Assembly: GCA_902527045.1 (NCBI GenBank)
Contig: CABZNL010000003.1
Coordinates: 33,960-97,959, forward strand
Reading direction: 5' to 3'
Length of the DNA: 64,000 nucleotides
From: an uncultured Alphaproteobacteria bacterium
GTDB lineage: Bacteria > Pseudomonadota > Alphaproteobacteria > HIMB59
A program made the translations under genes and the position numbers. This document shows, in pieces, positions 1-8,618 of the stretch (its first letter is position 1; every line of letters begins with the position of its first letter). The notes below the pieces were generated by a model. The model saw only the letters and a program-made list of their open reading frames with translations, was not told the DNA's origin and did not search any database.

Positions 1-368
1 AGTTCTACTTTTGCGCCTGCGGCCTCTAGCTGTGTCTTCATAGCTTCCGCCTCTTCTTTCTTAGCTCCTTCTTTTAAAGTTTTAGGAGCACCCTCTACCA
101 TGTCTTTAGCTTCTTTTAAACCAAGACCTGTGATTGCTCTTACTTCTTTAATAACATTGATTTTTTGATCGCCAGCTGCTGTTAAAACAACATCAAAAGC
201 ATCTTTTTCTTCTACTGCTTCTGCTGCCGGAGCTGCTCCACCTGCTGCTACTGCAACTGGTGCTGCTGCGGTTACACCCCATTTTTCTTCTAATAGTTTT
301 GAAAGTTCTGCTGCTTCCATTACTGTTAGCGTTGATAGTTCATCAACAATTTTGTTTAAATCTGCCAT
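1..368 (-). CDS. rplL: 50S ribosomal protein L7/L12 (3' end cut by window edge)
   Basis: Reads from an ATG at 368 to the left edge. About 122 codons are present, ending in AGAKVE plus an incomplete CTN (Leu) codon, so probably only the last one or two codons and the stop are missing. It shows the usual L12 layout: N-terminal dimerisation helices (about 1-35), an Ala/Pro-rich hinge (about 36-55), and the C-terminal domain that recruits translation factors. It is the last gene visible in the rplKAJL run, 18 bases after rplJ. A purine stretch (AGGGAG) lies upstream of the start. Product certain; only the end is unseen. Confidence 0.97.
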   Translation of the reverse strand, partial: MADLNKIVDELSTLTVMEAAELSKLLEEKWGVTAAAPVAVAAGGAAPAAEAVEEKDAFDVVLTAAGDQKINVIKEVRAITGLGLKEAKDMVEGAPKTLKEGAKKEEAEAMKTQLEAAGAKVE

Positions 369-386
369 TTTTTTTTCTCTCCCTAA

Positions 387-893
387 TTAGTCTTTTTTGT
401 TTTGTAATATTGAAATAATGTCCTGATCTGGTCTTTGTAATAACCTTACAAGTTTTGATGCAGGTGCATTAATCAATCCAACTATTTTTCCTCTGATTTC
501 ATCAAGAGAAGGTAAAGTTGCAACCTTTGCTATATCCTCTTTTGAATAAAGCTGGTTATCAAAAAAAGCTGCCTCTGCAGATAGCTTTTTTAAATCTTTT
601 TCAAATTTTTTACATACTTTCGCTGTTCCTACAGGATTATTTGTAAAAATTAATAATTTTTGGTTTGATAAAAAATCATTCAAACCTTTTTTTTCTTCAT
701 CTTTATTAATAAATATTTTAACGATGTTATTTTTAGATACTTTGGTTACCCCGTCGTTATTTCTAATTTCAGTGCGAAATTCAATCATTTCTTTTACAGA
801 CATCTTCGAAAAAGATGCAATAAAAACTGCAGAGTAATTTTTTGACATTTGATCAAGATTTTCAATATATTGTTGTTTTTCGGCTTTATTCAT
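387..893 (-). CDS. rplJ: 50S ribosomal protein L10
   Basis: 168 residues, normal for L10. The N-terminal domain binds 23S rRNA at the base of the stalk, and the C-terminal helix carries the L7/L12 dimers encoded by the next gene. Sequence features include the NKAEKQQYIENLDQ start and a C-terminal stretch (NAPASKLVRLLQRP) typical of the family. Its ATG overlaps the rplA stop by one base (TAATG), suggesting translational coupling. In other bacteria the L10-L12 complex represses its own mRNA leader; no separate leader is visible here. Confidence 0.97.
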   Translation of the reverse strand: MNKAEKQQYIENLDQMSKNYSAVFIASFSKMSVKEMIEFRTEIRNNDGVTKVSKNNIVKIFINKDEEKKGLNDFLSNQKLLIFTNNPVGTAKVCKKFEKDLKKLSAEAAFFDNQLYSKEDIAKVATLPSLDEIRGKIVGLINAPASKLVRLLQRPDQDIISILQNKKD

Positions 894-1567
894 TAAATTT
901 CAACCCTTAAACCAAATCCCATGGAAGAGGATAAGTAAACAGAATTTACAAAATTACCCTTTAATCCAGATGGTTTTATTTTTTTAATTTCATCAAGAAA
1001 AGAAACTACGTTTTCAGTTAATTGACTCTCTTCAAAGCTAATTTTACCAAGAGCAGCGTGTATTGTTCCTGCTTTATCATTTTTATATGCTACAAGTCCT
1101 TTATTAATATTTTCAATTGTGCTTTTTACATCGTTTGTGACAGTACCTGTTTTAGGGTTAGGCATTAAACCTTTAGGTCCTAAAATCTTTGCTATTTTAC
1201 TAACAACTGACATCATATCTGGAGTGGCAACAATAACATCTACGTCTATCTTTTTTTCAAGAATAGCAACCAGGTCTTCTCCACCAACATGTTTTGCACC
1301 AGCTGCTTTAGCTTCTTCTGCAGCTTTTCCTTGAGCAAAAACAGCAATTAAAACTTTTTTTCCCAATCCATGAGGAGGAATAAAGCTTCCTCTGACATTT
1401 TGGTCTGACTGCTTAGAGTCAATACCTGTATTAATACATATCTCTAAAGACTCATCAAATTTTACATATTTATTTTCTTTAATAACTTTAACTGCATCAG
1501 ATATTTTGTAAGAGCTCAAAAAATCAATACCTTCAATTTGTTTTTTTTTATTTTTAGTTAAAACCAC
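893..1567 (-). CDS. rplA: 50S ribosomal protein L1
   Basis: 224 residues, close to the usual 230. The family signature GPKGLMPNPKTGTV is present about midway. L1 forms the mobile L1 stalk near the E site and in many bacteria represses the rplK-rplA mRNA. The start is GTG at 1567, overlapping the rplK TAG stop by one base; no ATG gives a better N-terminus. Fully colinear with rplK upstream and rplJ downstream. Confidence 0.97.
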   Translation of the reverse strand: MVLTKNKKKQIEGIDFLSSYKISDAVKVIKENKYVKFDESLEICINTGIDSKQSDQNVRGSFIPPHGLGKKVLIAVFAQGKAAEEAKAAGAKHVGGEDLVAILEKKIDVDVIVATPDMMSVVSKIAKILGPKGLMPNPKTGTVTNDVKSTIENINKGLVAYKNDKAGTIHAALGKISFEESQLTENVVSFLDEIKKIKPSGLKGNFVNSVYLSSSMGFGLRVEI

Positions 1568-1992
1568 TATACTACTTCCATACCCATCGATCTTGCTGAT
1601 CCAAGTATAATTTTTGAAGCTTGCTCAATGTCGTAAGCATTAAGATCTTCTAATTTTTCTTTTGCAATATCTTCAACTTGTTTCATTGTAACTTTGCCTA
1701 ACTTTGATCGGCCAGGTGTTTGACAACCTTTTTTAATTTTTGCAGCTTTCTTTAAGTAGAAGGTAACTGGAGGTTTTTTTGTTACAAAATCAAATGATCT
1801 ATCTTTATAAGCGGTGATTACAGTTGGAATTGGAGAACCTTTTTCCAAATCCTTTGTCTTATCATTAAACTGTTTACAAAAATCTTGGATGTTTAATCCT
1901 TTTTGACCTAAGGCGGGTCCAACAGGAGGAGCAGGGTTTGCTGATCCGGCTGGGATTTGTAATTTTATGTATCCTAAAACTTCTTTTGCCAT
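1567..1992 (-). CDS. rplK: 50S ribosomal protein L11
   Basis: 141 residues, the standard length. The N-terminal domain carries the Pro-rich [14 protein letters not shown] segment that contacts elongation factors and thiostrepton-type drugs. The C-terminal domain binds the GTPase-associated region of 23S rRNA. ATG start at 1992, four bases after the nusG stop. Part of the nusG-rplK-rplA-rplJ-rplL operon. Confidence 0.98.
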   Translation of the reverse strand: MAKEVLGYIKLQIPAGSANPAPPVGPALGQKGLNIQDFCKQFNDKTKDLEKGSPIPTVITAYKDRSFDFVTKKPPVTFYLKKAAKIKKGCQTPGRSKLGKVTMKQVEDIAKEKLEDLNAYDIEQASKIILGSARSMGMEVV

Positions 1993-1996
1993 GTAA

Positions 1997-2542
1997 TTAG
2001 CCTTTAACCACTTGTGAATAATCTAACTCTAAAGGTGTCGGTCTCCCAAAAATTGAGACGGACACTTTAAGCTTTTGTCTTGAACTGTCAACCTCTTCTA
2101 TAATACCGCTAAATGAAGCAAATGGACCATCTGATACTTTAATTTGTTCACCAACTTCGTACTCAAATTTAGGTTTAGGATTGTCAACACCCTCTGTAAT
2201 ATCTTGTAATAATTTAGATACTTCTCTTTCTGATATAGCAATTGGTTTATCTTTTGTTCCAAGAAAATTTGAAACTTTTGGGATATCTCTCACTAAGTGC
2301 CAAGTATCATCATTCATAATCATTTTGATTAAAACATATCCTGGAAAAAATTTTTTTTCGGAATTAACTCTGACACCTCTTCTTACTTCAACAACTGCTT
2401 GGGTAGGCACAGATACTTCAGATATTGAATCCTCTAGATTAACTTTTTTTGCTTCGTCTAAAATTGAGTCTGCTACTTTTTTTTCAAATCCAGAATGACA
2501 ATGTACAACATACCATTTTGAAAAGTCTGTGCTTTCAACCAT
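1997..2542 (-). CDS. nusG: Transcription termination/antitermination protein NusG
   Basis: 181 residues. The N-terminal NGN domain (about 1-120, [19 protein letters not shown]) binds the RNA polymerase clamp helices. The C-terminal KOW domain (about 128-181, [16 protein letters not shown]) contacts Rho or ribosomal protein S10. Located between secE and rplK as in most bacteria; ATG at 2542, four bases after the secE stop region. It suppresses pausing and couples transcription to translation. Confidence 0.98.
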   Translation of the reverse strand: MVESTDFSKWYVVHCHSGFEKKVADSILDEAKKVNLEDSISEVSVPTQAVVEVRRGVRVNSEKKFFPGYVLIKMIMNDDTWHLVRDIPKVSNFLGTKDKPIAISEREVSKLLQDITEGVDNPKPKFEYEVGEQIKVSDGPFASFSGIIEEVDSSRQKLKVSVSIFGRPTPLELDYSQVVKG

Positions 2543-2546
2543 TGAA

Positions 2547-2732
2547 TTAACCTATAACTATTCTCACAATAAATGAAAAAAATTGATCTAAGAGCATCAA
2601 AATAATTGCAGCAATACTAATCACAACTAAAACAATTCCAGCTGATGTAAAAGTTTCTCTTTTGGAGGGCCAGGTAACTTTAGATACCTCCTGTCGAACT
2701 TCTCTTAAATATTTAGCTGGGTTAAATTTCAT
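2547..2732 (-). CDS. secE: Preprotein translocase subunit SecE
   Basis: 61 residues with a short basic N-terminus and a single membrane span (SAGIVLVVISIAAIILML). This is the minimal single-helix SecE that clamps SecY in the inner-membrane Sec channel. The motif KVTWPSKRET before the helix is diagnostic. A longer in-frame reading from 2810 exists but would translate through tRNA-Trp, so the ATG at 2732, 17 bases after the tRNA 3' end, is chosen. Confidence 0.95.
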   Translation of the reverse strand: MKFNPAKYLREVRQEVSKVTWPSKRETFTSAGIVLVVISIAAIILMLLDQFFSFIVRIVIG

Positions 2733-2749
2733 ATTTTTTTTTGCTGTTT

Positions 2750-2825
2750 TGGCAGGAGTGGCAGGCATCGAACCCGCAACCTCCGGTTTTGGAGACCGGC
2801 GCTCTACCAATTGAGCTACACTCCT
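2750..2825 (-). tRNA. trpT: tRNA-Trp (CCA)
   Basis: 76-nt cloverleaf on the minus strand with acceptor AGGAGTG/CACTCCT, discriminator G, an encoded CCA end, and the loop CTCCAAA giving anticodon CCA. It lies between tuf and secE, the conserved alphaproteobacterial position, so it must be cut out of the tuf-secE transcript by RNase P and 3' processing. Confidence 0.97.
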
Positions 2826-2854
2826 TCATATTAGTATTACTGCAGAGAATATTT

Positions 2855-4045
2855 TTACTCGATAATCTCTGAAACAACTCCTGATCCAACTGTTCTTCCA
2901 CCTTCACGAATAGCAAAACGTAAATTGTTATTCATTGCGATAGGAGCTAACAGCTCAACTTCAAGAGTAATATTATCTCCAGGCATAACCATTTCAGTGC
3001 CTTCAGGTAATTTAATTGAACCAGTAACGTCAGTAGTTCTAAAATAAAACTGAGGTCTGTAGTTTGCAAAGAAAGGGGTATGTCTTCCACCCTCTTCCTT
3101 ACTTAAAGCATAAATCTCGGCTTTAAATTTTTTGTGTGGTTTAATACTACCAGGAGCCGCTAAAACTTGGCCTCTTTCAACTTCTTCTTTTTTAGTACCA
3201 CGAAGAAGTGCACCAATATTATCACCAGCTTCACCTGAATCTAAAAGTTTTCTAAACATTTCTACACCAGTACAAACTGTTTTAGCTGTATTTTTCAAAC
3301 CAATAATTTCAATTTCTTCACCAGGTTTAATGATACCTTGTTCTACTCTTCCGGTAACAACAGTACCTCTTCCAGAAATAGAAAATACATCTTCAACTGG
3401 CATCAAGAATGGTTTGTCTAATTCTCTTGTTGGAGCAGGAATATACTCGTCAATTTTTGACATTAATTCAACAATTGAATTTTTTCCAATATCTTCATCT
3501 CTATCTTCAACTGCAGCAAGGGCTGATCCTTTAACGATAGGAATATCATCACCAGGAAAATCGTATTTTGATAACAGTTCTCTAATTTCAACTTCAACAA
3601 GTTCTAATAATTCTTGATCATCTACCTGATCAACTTTGTTTAAATAAACAACAAGTGCAGGTACACCAACCTGTCTTGCTAAAAGAATGTGTTCACGGGT
3701 TTGAGGCATTGGACCATCAGCTGCGTTAACAACTAATATACCGCCATCCATCTGAGCAGCACCAGTAATCATATTTTTTACATAGTCTGCGTGACCAGGA
3801 CAGTCAACGTGAGCATAGTGTCTTTTGTCTGTTGAATATTCAACGTGCGCAGTTGAAATTGTAATACCTCTCTCTTTTTCTTCAGGAGCTTTATCAATTT
3901 CATCATAGGCAGTAAACTCTGCGCCACCTTTTTCAGCTAATACTTTTGTAATTGCAGCAGTAAGTGTGGTTTTACCATGGTCGACGTGACCGATAGTTCC
4001 GATGTTGACGTGTTCTTTCGATCTGTCAAATTTTTCTTTAGTCAT
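2855..4045 (-). CDS. tuf: Translation elongation factor Tu
   Basis: 396 residues, full length. G-domain motifs are intact: GHVDHGKT (P-loop), the GITI switch region, DCPGH, NKVD and GSAL. They are followed by the two beta-barrel domains that bind aminoacyl-tRNA. EF-Tu delivers charged tRNA to the ribosomal A site. A GAGGT Shine-Dalgarno-like stretch precedes the ATG. Flanked by tRNA-Gly upstream and tRNA-Trp downstream, as in classical tufB operons. Confidence 0.99.
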   Translation of the reverse strand: MTKEKFDRSKEHVNIGTIGHVDHGKTTLTAAITKVLAEKGGAEFTAYDEIDKAPEEKERGITISTAHVEYSTDKRHYAHVDCPGHADYVKNMITGAAQMDGGILVVNAADGPMPQTREHILLARQVGVPALVVYLNKVDQVDDQELLELVEVEIRELLSKYDFPGDDIPIVKGSALAAVEDRDEDIGKNSIVELMSKIDEYIPAPTRELDKPFLMPVEDVFSISGRGTVVTGRVEQGIIKPGEEIEIIGLKNTAKTVCTGVEMFRKLLDSGEAGDNIGALLRGTKKEEVERGQVLAAPGSIKPHKKFKAEIYALSKEEGGRHTPFFANYRPQFYFRTTDVTGSIKLPEGTEMVMPGDNITLEVELLAPIAMNNNLRFAIREGGRTVGSGVVSEIIE

Positions 4046-4098
4046 TTTAAGTTGTTACCTCTTTTTTAATATCTGTTACTTAATTTTTTCAATGCAAT

Positions 4099-4172
4099 TG
4101 GAGCGGGTGAAGGGAATCGAACCCTCGTAGCCAGCTTGGAAGGCTGGAGCTTTACCATTAAGCTACACCCGC
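4099..4172 (-). tRNA. tRNA-Gly (TCC)
   Basis: 74-nt cloverleaf on the minus strand. Acceptor GCGGGTG/CACCCGC, discriminator T, encoded CCA, and anticodon TCC in the loop CTTCCAA. Lies 53 bases upstream of tuf and downstream of tRNA-Tyr, probably cotranscribed with both. Confidence 0.97.
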
Positions 4173-4278
4173 GAATTAGCGGGTAACCACTACAAAACAT
4201 ACTCAAAATCAAATCCTTGTGAGTTCCGATAAACTACTAATTTTTCTTTAAAATTCAATAAGAAAAGTGAGAAAAAAG

Positions 4279-4364
4279 TGGTGGAGGGAGTAGGATTCGA
4301 ACCTACGTACACTTGCGTGAACAGATTTACAGTCTGCCGCCTTTAACCACTCGGCCATCCCTCC
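4279..4364 (-). tRNA. tRNA-Tyr (GTA)
   Basis: 86-nt class II tRNA on the minus strand with a long variable arm, acceptor GGAGGGA/TCCCTCC, discriminator A, encoded CCA, and anticodon GTA in the loop CTGTAAA. It is the first visible element of the tRNA-tuf-ribosomal protein transcription unit. Confidence 0.97.
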
Positions 4365-4387
4365 AAAGTGTATAAAACAGTTGTTGA

Positions 4388-4415
4388 TTAATAGATAATT
4401 GTCTTTGAAAGTCAA
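4388..4415 (-). promoter_or_regulatory. Candidate sigma-70 promoter for the tRNA-Tyr/tRNA-Gly/tuf unit
   Basis: On the minus strand a TTGACT -35-like hexamer (4410-4415) is followed after 16 bases by TATTAA (4388-4393). This would start transcription around 4381, just ahead of tRNA-Tyr at 4364. Motif match only; no start-site data, and AT-rich DNA gives chance matches. Confidence 0.45.
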
Positions 4416-4450
4416 TAGACTTCCTAATTTTTTACTGCTATTTAGAAACT

Positions 4451-5173
4451 ATGCTTATTTCAGGAATAAATTCATGTACAAGTTGTATATTGCACAATCC
4501 TGAAAAAATAATTGAAATTTTCATAAATATTGAAAAAAAATCATATTTTTCTGAATTAATAGAACAAAATAAACTTAATAATAAGACTAGGTTATTGAAA
4601 AAAAATGATTTTTCTAGGCTTAGTATTAAAAATGATAGGTTTTTCAATGATATCGTCATAAGAAGAGAGAAATACAAACCCTTTAATTTAAACGATATTC
4701 TTAAAAATAATGAAAAATCACTTATTGTTGTAGCTGATCAAATCACAGATCAAAATAATCTAGGGAACATAATAAGAACAGCACTTCTAATTGGTGCTGA
4801 TGGTTTAATGCTCTCTGAACACTCTTCAGCAGATATTAATGAAGTAACCTCTTTAACTTCGTCTGGAGCTGTTGAAGTATTAAAATATCATGTTTCCAAA
4901 AATATAAACAGGTCAATAGAGGTTTTAAAAAAAAGTGGATATTGGACATATTCTTTGGATATGAGTGGTCAGGAAATTAATAAAGATTTTAAATTTGATA
5001 ACAAGTCAGTGATTATAGTAGGTAGTGAGGGAAAGGGTATTAGAAAAAATATATTAAGTAAGAGTGACTTTAAAATATGCATCCCCCAGGTGAATGTGAA
5101 TGGAATTGATAGTTATAATGCTGCTAATTCTCTAGCAATTGCTGCATATCATTTCAAAATTAGTACTTTTTAA
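4451..5173 (+). CDS. rlmB: TrmH/SpoU-family 23S rRNA 2'-O-methyltransferase (RlmB-like)
   Basis: 240 residues. An N-terminal substrate-binding part (1-~85) precedes a SPOUT knotted methyltransferase domain with the three family motifs: DQNNLGNIIRTA, IVGSEGKGIRKN and a C-terminal IPQVNVNGIDSYNAANS. Such enzymes transfer a methyl group from SAM to a ribose 2'-OH, in RlmB at G2251 of 23S rRNA. A tRNA-specific paralogue cannot be fully excluded. ATG at 4451; a tRNA-Thr gene follows 41 bases downstream on the same strand. Confidence 0.85.
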   Translation: MLISGINSCTSCILHNPEKIIEIFINIEKKSYFSELIEQNKLNNKTRLLKKNDFSRLSIKNDRFFNDIVIRREKYKPFNLNDILKNNEKSLIVVADQITDQNNLGNIIRTALLIGADGLMLSEHSSADINEVTSLTSSGAVEVLKYHVSKNINRSIEVLKKSGYWTYSLDMSGQEINKDFKFDNKSVIIVGSEGKGIRKNILSKSDFKICIPQVNVNGIDSYNAANSLAIAAYHFKISTF

Positions 5174-5214
5174 ATATTGTTTATTTTAAATTTTAATATA
5201 AATAATTACACAAT

Positions 5215-5290
<76 letters not shown>

Positions 5291-5337
5291 CTGTCTTCAA
5301 TTGATTATTTCTAATAGTTACATTAATCTTAAAGTTA

Positions 5338-5853
5338 ATGGTTTCAGACATTGATCAATTTGGTAGAGATACTTCAAAAAGCAATACTTCAAATTTAAAC
5401 GAAGATAAGTCTAAAAAAATTTTAGACTCATTAGCTGAAATTAAAAAACAATTAGAAAATAAAGAATATATTCCAAAGATTGAACAAACATCACCTACAT
5501 TAGAAGTGAAATTTAATAATGATAATTTAGATTTTAATGAATTAAATTCAAAAATTGAAACTTTGGAAAAGAAACTAAATTCTCTTGACTCTTTTTTACA
5601 AAATAAATTCGAGGTGACACAAGTAGATCAATCATTAGATGGGGAATTAAGCATATTTCATCAATTAGATAATCAATCACCAATTAAACAAAATAAGTCA
5701 TTACTTGTTCTTGAAAGTGAAAATATCAATTACAAATCAAAATTTAAGTTATTTCATTTTATTATGACAATTAATTTTCTCTTTTTAATTCTTATAGGTT
5801 TAATTATTTATATAAAAAACATACCTATCAAAGAAGTTCTGAATATTTTTTAA
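5338..5853 (+). CDS. Unrecognised coiled-coil protein with C-terminal membrane anchor
   Basis: 171 residues, no family recognised. The first ~130 residues are polar, rich in Asn, Lys, Asp and Ser, with heptad-like stretches (about 28-44 and 68-90, e.g. NELNSKIETLEKKLNSLDSF). One hydrophobic helix near the end (about 143-162, FIMTINFLFLILIGLIIYI) leaves a short positive tail. The topology suggests a tail-anchored inner-membrane protein with a cytoplasmic coiled coil. It stands alone between tRNA-Thr and the convergent formate dehydrogenase gene, which ends two bases away. Coding potential is good (clean ATG, full ORF); function unknown. Confidence 0.7.
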   Translation: MVSDIDQFGRDTSKSNTSNLNEDKSKKILDSLAEIKKQLENKEYIPKIEQTSPTLEVKFNNDNLDFNELNSKIETLEKKLNSLDSFLQNKFEVTQVDQSLDGELSIFHQLDNQSPIKQNKSLLVLESENINYKSKFKLFHFIMTINFLFLILIGLIIYIKNIPIKEVLNIF

Positions 5854-5855
5854 AA

Positions 5856-8618
5856 TTAATTTGCTACAGCTTGTATTTTTTCTACACTCGCTGCACTAAA
5901 CTTAAATTCTGGGATTTTACCAATTGGGTCTAGTTGTGGGTTAGTCAATACATTTGCTGCAGCCTCTGCAAAACAGAAAGGCATAAAAACCATACCTTCA
6001 GGAATTTCTTTATCACTCCTAACTTTAATAGCAAGTGATCCTCTTTTAGTTTTAACTAAGACTTGATCTCCAGGATTAATGGTCATTCTTTTCATATCCC
6101 ATCTATTCATACTTACTATTGCTTCTGGTTCTAGATGATCTAATACATTTGCTCTTCTAGTCATAGAACCCGTATGCCAGTGCTCTAACAATCTACCAGT
6201 GGTTAAAATCATTGGAAAGTCATCATCTGGTAACTCTGCTGGGGGTATTAATTTAGCAGGAACTATTTTACCTCTTCCATTTGCAGTTGGAAAATTTTCA
6301 TTAAATATAATTTCATTTCCAGGTTTATTTGGATCATCACAAGGATATGTAACTGAGTTTTCATTTTCTAATCTTTCATAAGTTATATTCATTAATGACG
6401 GCATGACTTGTGCCATTTCATTAAAAATATCTCTTGGGTGTAAATAACTCCAATCTAAACCCAAACCCTGAGCTATAGCTTGAGTAATCCACCAATCTTG
6501 TCTCGCAGAACCTGGAGGGGCTACCGCCTGACGCCCTAATTGCACTTGTCTATTTGTGTTTGTATAAGTTCCAGTTTTTTCAGCATGAGCAGAAGATGGA
6601 AGAATAACATCTGCATGCCAAGCAGTTTCCGTCATAAAAATATCTTGGACTACTAGATGATCTAATTTAGCCAAAGCAGCTCTCGCATGTTTTTGGTCTG
6701 GATCTGACATTGCAGGATTTTCACCCATAATGTACATCCCTTTAATTTCATCTTCTAAAATTTTATTAATAACTTCAACAACTGTTAATCCTTTTTTATC
6801 ATCTAAGCCTGTCTTCCAAAAATTTTCATATTTTTGATGAATACTTCCATCTTCAACAGATTGATAATCTGGGAAGACCATTGGAATCAAACCAGCATCA
6901 GAGGCGCCTTGAACATTATTTTGTCCTCTTAGTGGATGTAGCCCTGTTCCCTCCCTACCAATTTGTCCGGTTGTTAAAGCTAGTGCAATTAAACATCTAG
7001 CGTTATCTGTTCCATGAACGTGCTGGGAAATTCCCATACCCCAGAATATAATTGATCTCTCTGATTTTGCATAAAGCCTGGCAACCTCACGTAGTTCTTG
7101 AGCTTTAATACCACAAATGGCTTCCATTTTCTCAGGAGAAAAATCTTTTATTTCCTGTTGTAATTTTTCAAACCCTTCAGTTTGTCCTTGAATATATTGT
7201 TCGTCATAAAGTTTTTCTTCCACAATTGTATATAAAAGTGCATTGAGCATAGCAACATCAGTACCAGCTTTAAATTGTAAATTATGAGTAGCGTGTTTTG
7301 TTAAACCTTGTTTTCTTGGATCCATCACAACAAGTTTTGAACCTCTTTTAGCAGCGCGTTTGAGATAAGTTGCTGCTACTGGATGGTTTTCTGTAGGTCT
7401 CGCCCCAATTACGATTACACAGTCTGCATCAGAGGCAGACATGAACGGTGCTGATACAGCGCCAGAATTAACACATTCCATTAATGCTGCTACTGAAGAG
7501 GCATGGCAAAGTCTAGTACAGTGATCGACATTATTAGATCCAAAACCCACTCTAACTAATTTTTGAAAGAGATAAGCTTCTTCATTAGAGCACTTTGCGG
7601 ATCCAAAACCAGCTAAGCTTTTTGGCCCATGATCTTCTTTTAAATTCAAAAAGCCTGCGGAAGCCCTACTTAGAGCGTCTTCCCAGGTGGTTTCTTCAAA
7701 ATAGTCATAAATATCAGCATCTTTGATTTCTAAATTTGGATCTTTATTTACACTTGATTTTCTAACCAAAGGTTTGGTAAGTCTCCCATCATGATTTATA
7801 TAATCAAAACCAAATCTGCCTTTAACACATAGTCTATTTTCGTTTGCAGGACCATTTTTTCCATCAACGTATAATATTTTTTCATCTTTAACGTGGACTT
7901 CAGTTTGACATCCAACGCCACAGTAAGGGCAAACACTCTCTACTACTTTATCTGAATAAGCTTCTCTATGACCTTCCTCATTGACAACAGTGGACTCCAT
8001 AAGGGCTCCTGTTGGACATGCTTGAACACACTCTCCACACGCAACACAAGTGCTATTACCCATTGGATCGTCTAAATCGAAAATTACTTTAGCTGTTGAG
8101 CCTCTATAAGCCATACCAATCACATCATTAACCTGAACCTCACGGCAAGCACGAACGCATAAACTACAATTAATACATGCATCTAAATTTACACTCATAG
8201 CCTTATGAGATCTGTCTAATTCTATTTTGTCTTTACTTGGAAAACGGCTCTCACTAACTCCTAATTTATCTGACCAGTTCCAAAATTTTGACTCAGGATC
8301 AGGTGAAACATTTTTGTCAGGTTGATCAGATACTAGAAGTTCAAAAACCATAGAGCGAGATTTTTCTGCTCTTGAAGAATTTACGGTGACCTCCATACCC
8401 TCTGTTGGTTTACGGATACATGAAGCAGCAAGAGTTCTCTCACCTTTAATTTCGACCATACATGCACGGCAGTTACCATCTGCTCGATAACCCGGCTCAG
8501 GAGAATAACAAAGATGTGGAATATCTATGTTATTTTTCTTTGCAACGTCCCAGATAGACTCATCTTTAGCAGCTAAATATTCATTGCCATCAATCTTGAA
8601 TTTAATATTTTCTGACAT
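5856..8618 (-). CDS. fdsA: NAD-dependent formate dehydrogenase, molybdopterin alpha subunit (FdsA type)
   Basis: 920 residues. An N-terminal ferredoxin-like 2Fe-2S domain (Cys37, 50, 53, 67) is followed by two 4Fe-4S clusters (CINCSLCVRAC, CVACGECVQAC). A further 4Fe-4S site (CPYCGVGC) begins the bis-MGD catalytic domain. The catalytic residue is a normal Cys (TGC codon) in the RLCHA motif, not selenocysteine. The C-terminal domain covers about 790-920. It oxidises formate to CO2 and passes electrons through the FeS chain to the FdsG-FdsB partner, whose stop overlaps its ATG by one base. FdsA-type enzymes are cytoplasmic; no Tat signal is seen. The metal (Mo or W) cannot be told from sequence. 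Confidence 0.92.
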   Translation of the reverse strand: MSENIKFKIDGNEYLAAKDESIWDVAKKNNIDIPHLCYSPEPGYRADGNCRACMVEIKGERTLAASCIRKPTEGMEVTVNSSRAEKSRSMVFELLVSDQPDKNVSPDPESKFWNWSDKLGVSESRFPSKDKIELDRSHKAMSVNLDACINCSLCVRACREVQVNDVIGMAYRGSTAKVIFDLDDPMGNSTCVACGECVQACPTGALMESTVVNEEGHREAYSDKVVESVCPYCGVGCQTEVHVKDEKILYVDGKNGPANENRLCVKGRFGFDYINHDGRLTKPLVRKSSVNKDPNLEIKDADIYDYFEETTWEDALSRASAGFLNLKEDHGPKSLAGFGSAKCSNEEAYLFQKLVRVGFGSNNVDHCTRLCHASSVAALMECVNSGAVSAPFMSASDADCVIVIGARPTENHPVAATYLKRAAKRGSKLVVMDPRKQGLTKHATHNLQFKAGTDVAMLNALLYTIVEEKLYDEQYIQGQTEGFEKLQQEIKDFSPEKMEAICGIKAQELREVARLYAKSERSIIFWGMGISQHVHGTDNARCLIALALTTGQIGREGTGLHPLRGQNNVQGASDAGLIPMVFPDYQSVEDGSIHQKYENFWKTGLDDKKGLTVVEVINKILEDEIKGMYIMGENPAMSDPDQKHARAALAKLDHLVVQDIFMTETAWHADVILPSSAHAEKTGTYTNTNRQVQLGRQAVAPPGSARQDWWITQAIAQGLGLDWSYLHPRDIFNEMAQVMPSLMNITYERLENENSVTYPCDDPNKPGNEIIFNENFPTANGRGKIVPAKLIPPAELPDDDFPMILTTGRLLEHWHTGSMTRRANVLDHLEPEAIVSMNRWDMKRMTINPGDQVLVKTKRGSLAIKVRSDKEIPEGMVFMPFCFAEAAANVLTNPQLDPIGKIPEFKFSAASVEKIQAVAN

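Noticed and set aside
2733..2810. Longer secE reading with a 26-residue N-terminal extension
   Set aside because: It would be translated from within tRNA-Trp; SecE families start at the MKFNPAKYLREV position.
3132..3617. 161-codon open frame opposite tuf
   Set aside because: Antisense shadow of the strongly conserved EF-Tu gene; no family resemblance.
5174..5214. Promoter for tRNA-Thr (TATAAA at 5197)
   Set aside because: The only -35-like hexamer is 14 bases away, too close; AT-rich background gives such matches by chance.
7490..7540. Selenocysteine in the formate dehydrogenase active site
   Set aside because: The catalytic position is encoded by TGC in the RLCHA motif, and no in-frame TGA is present.
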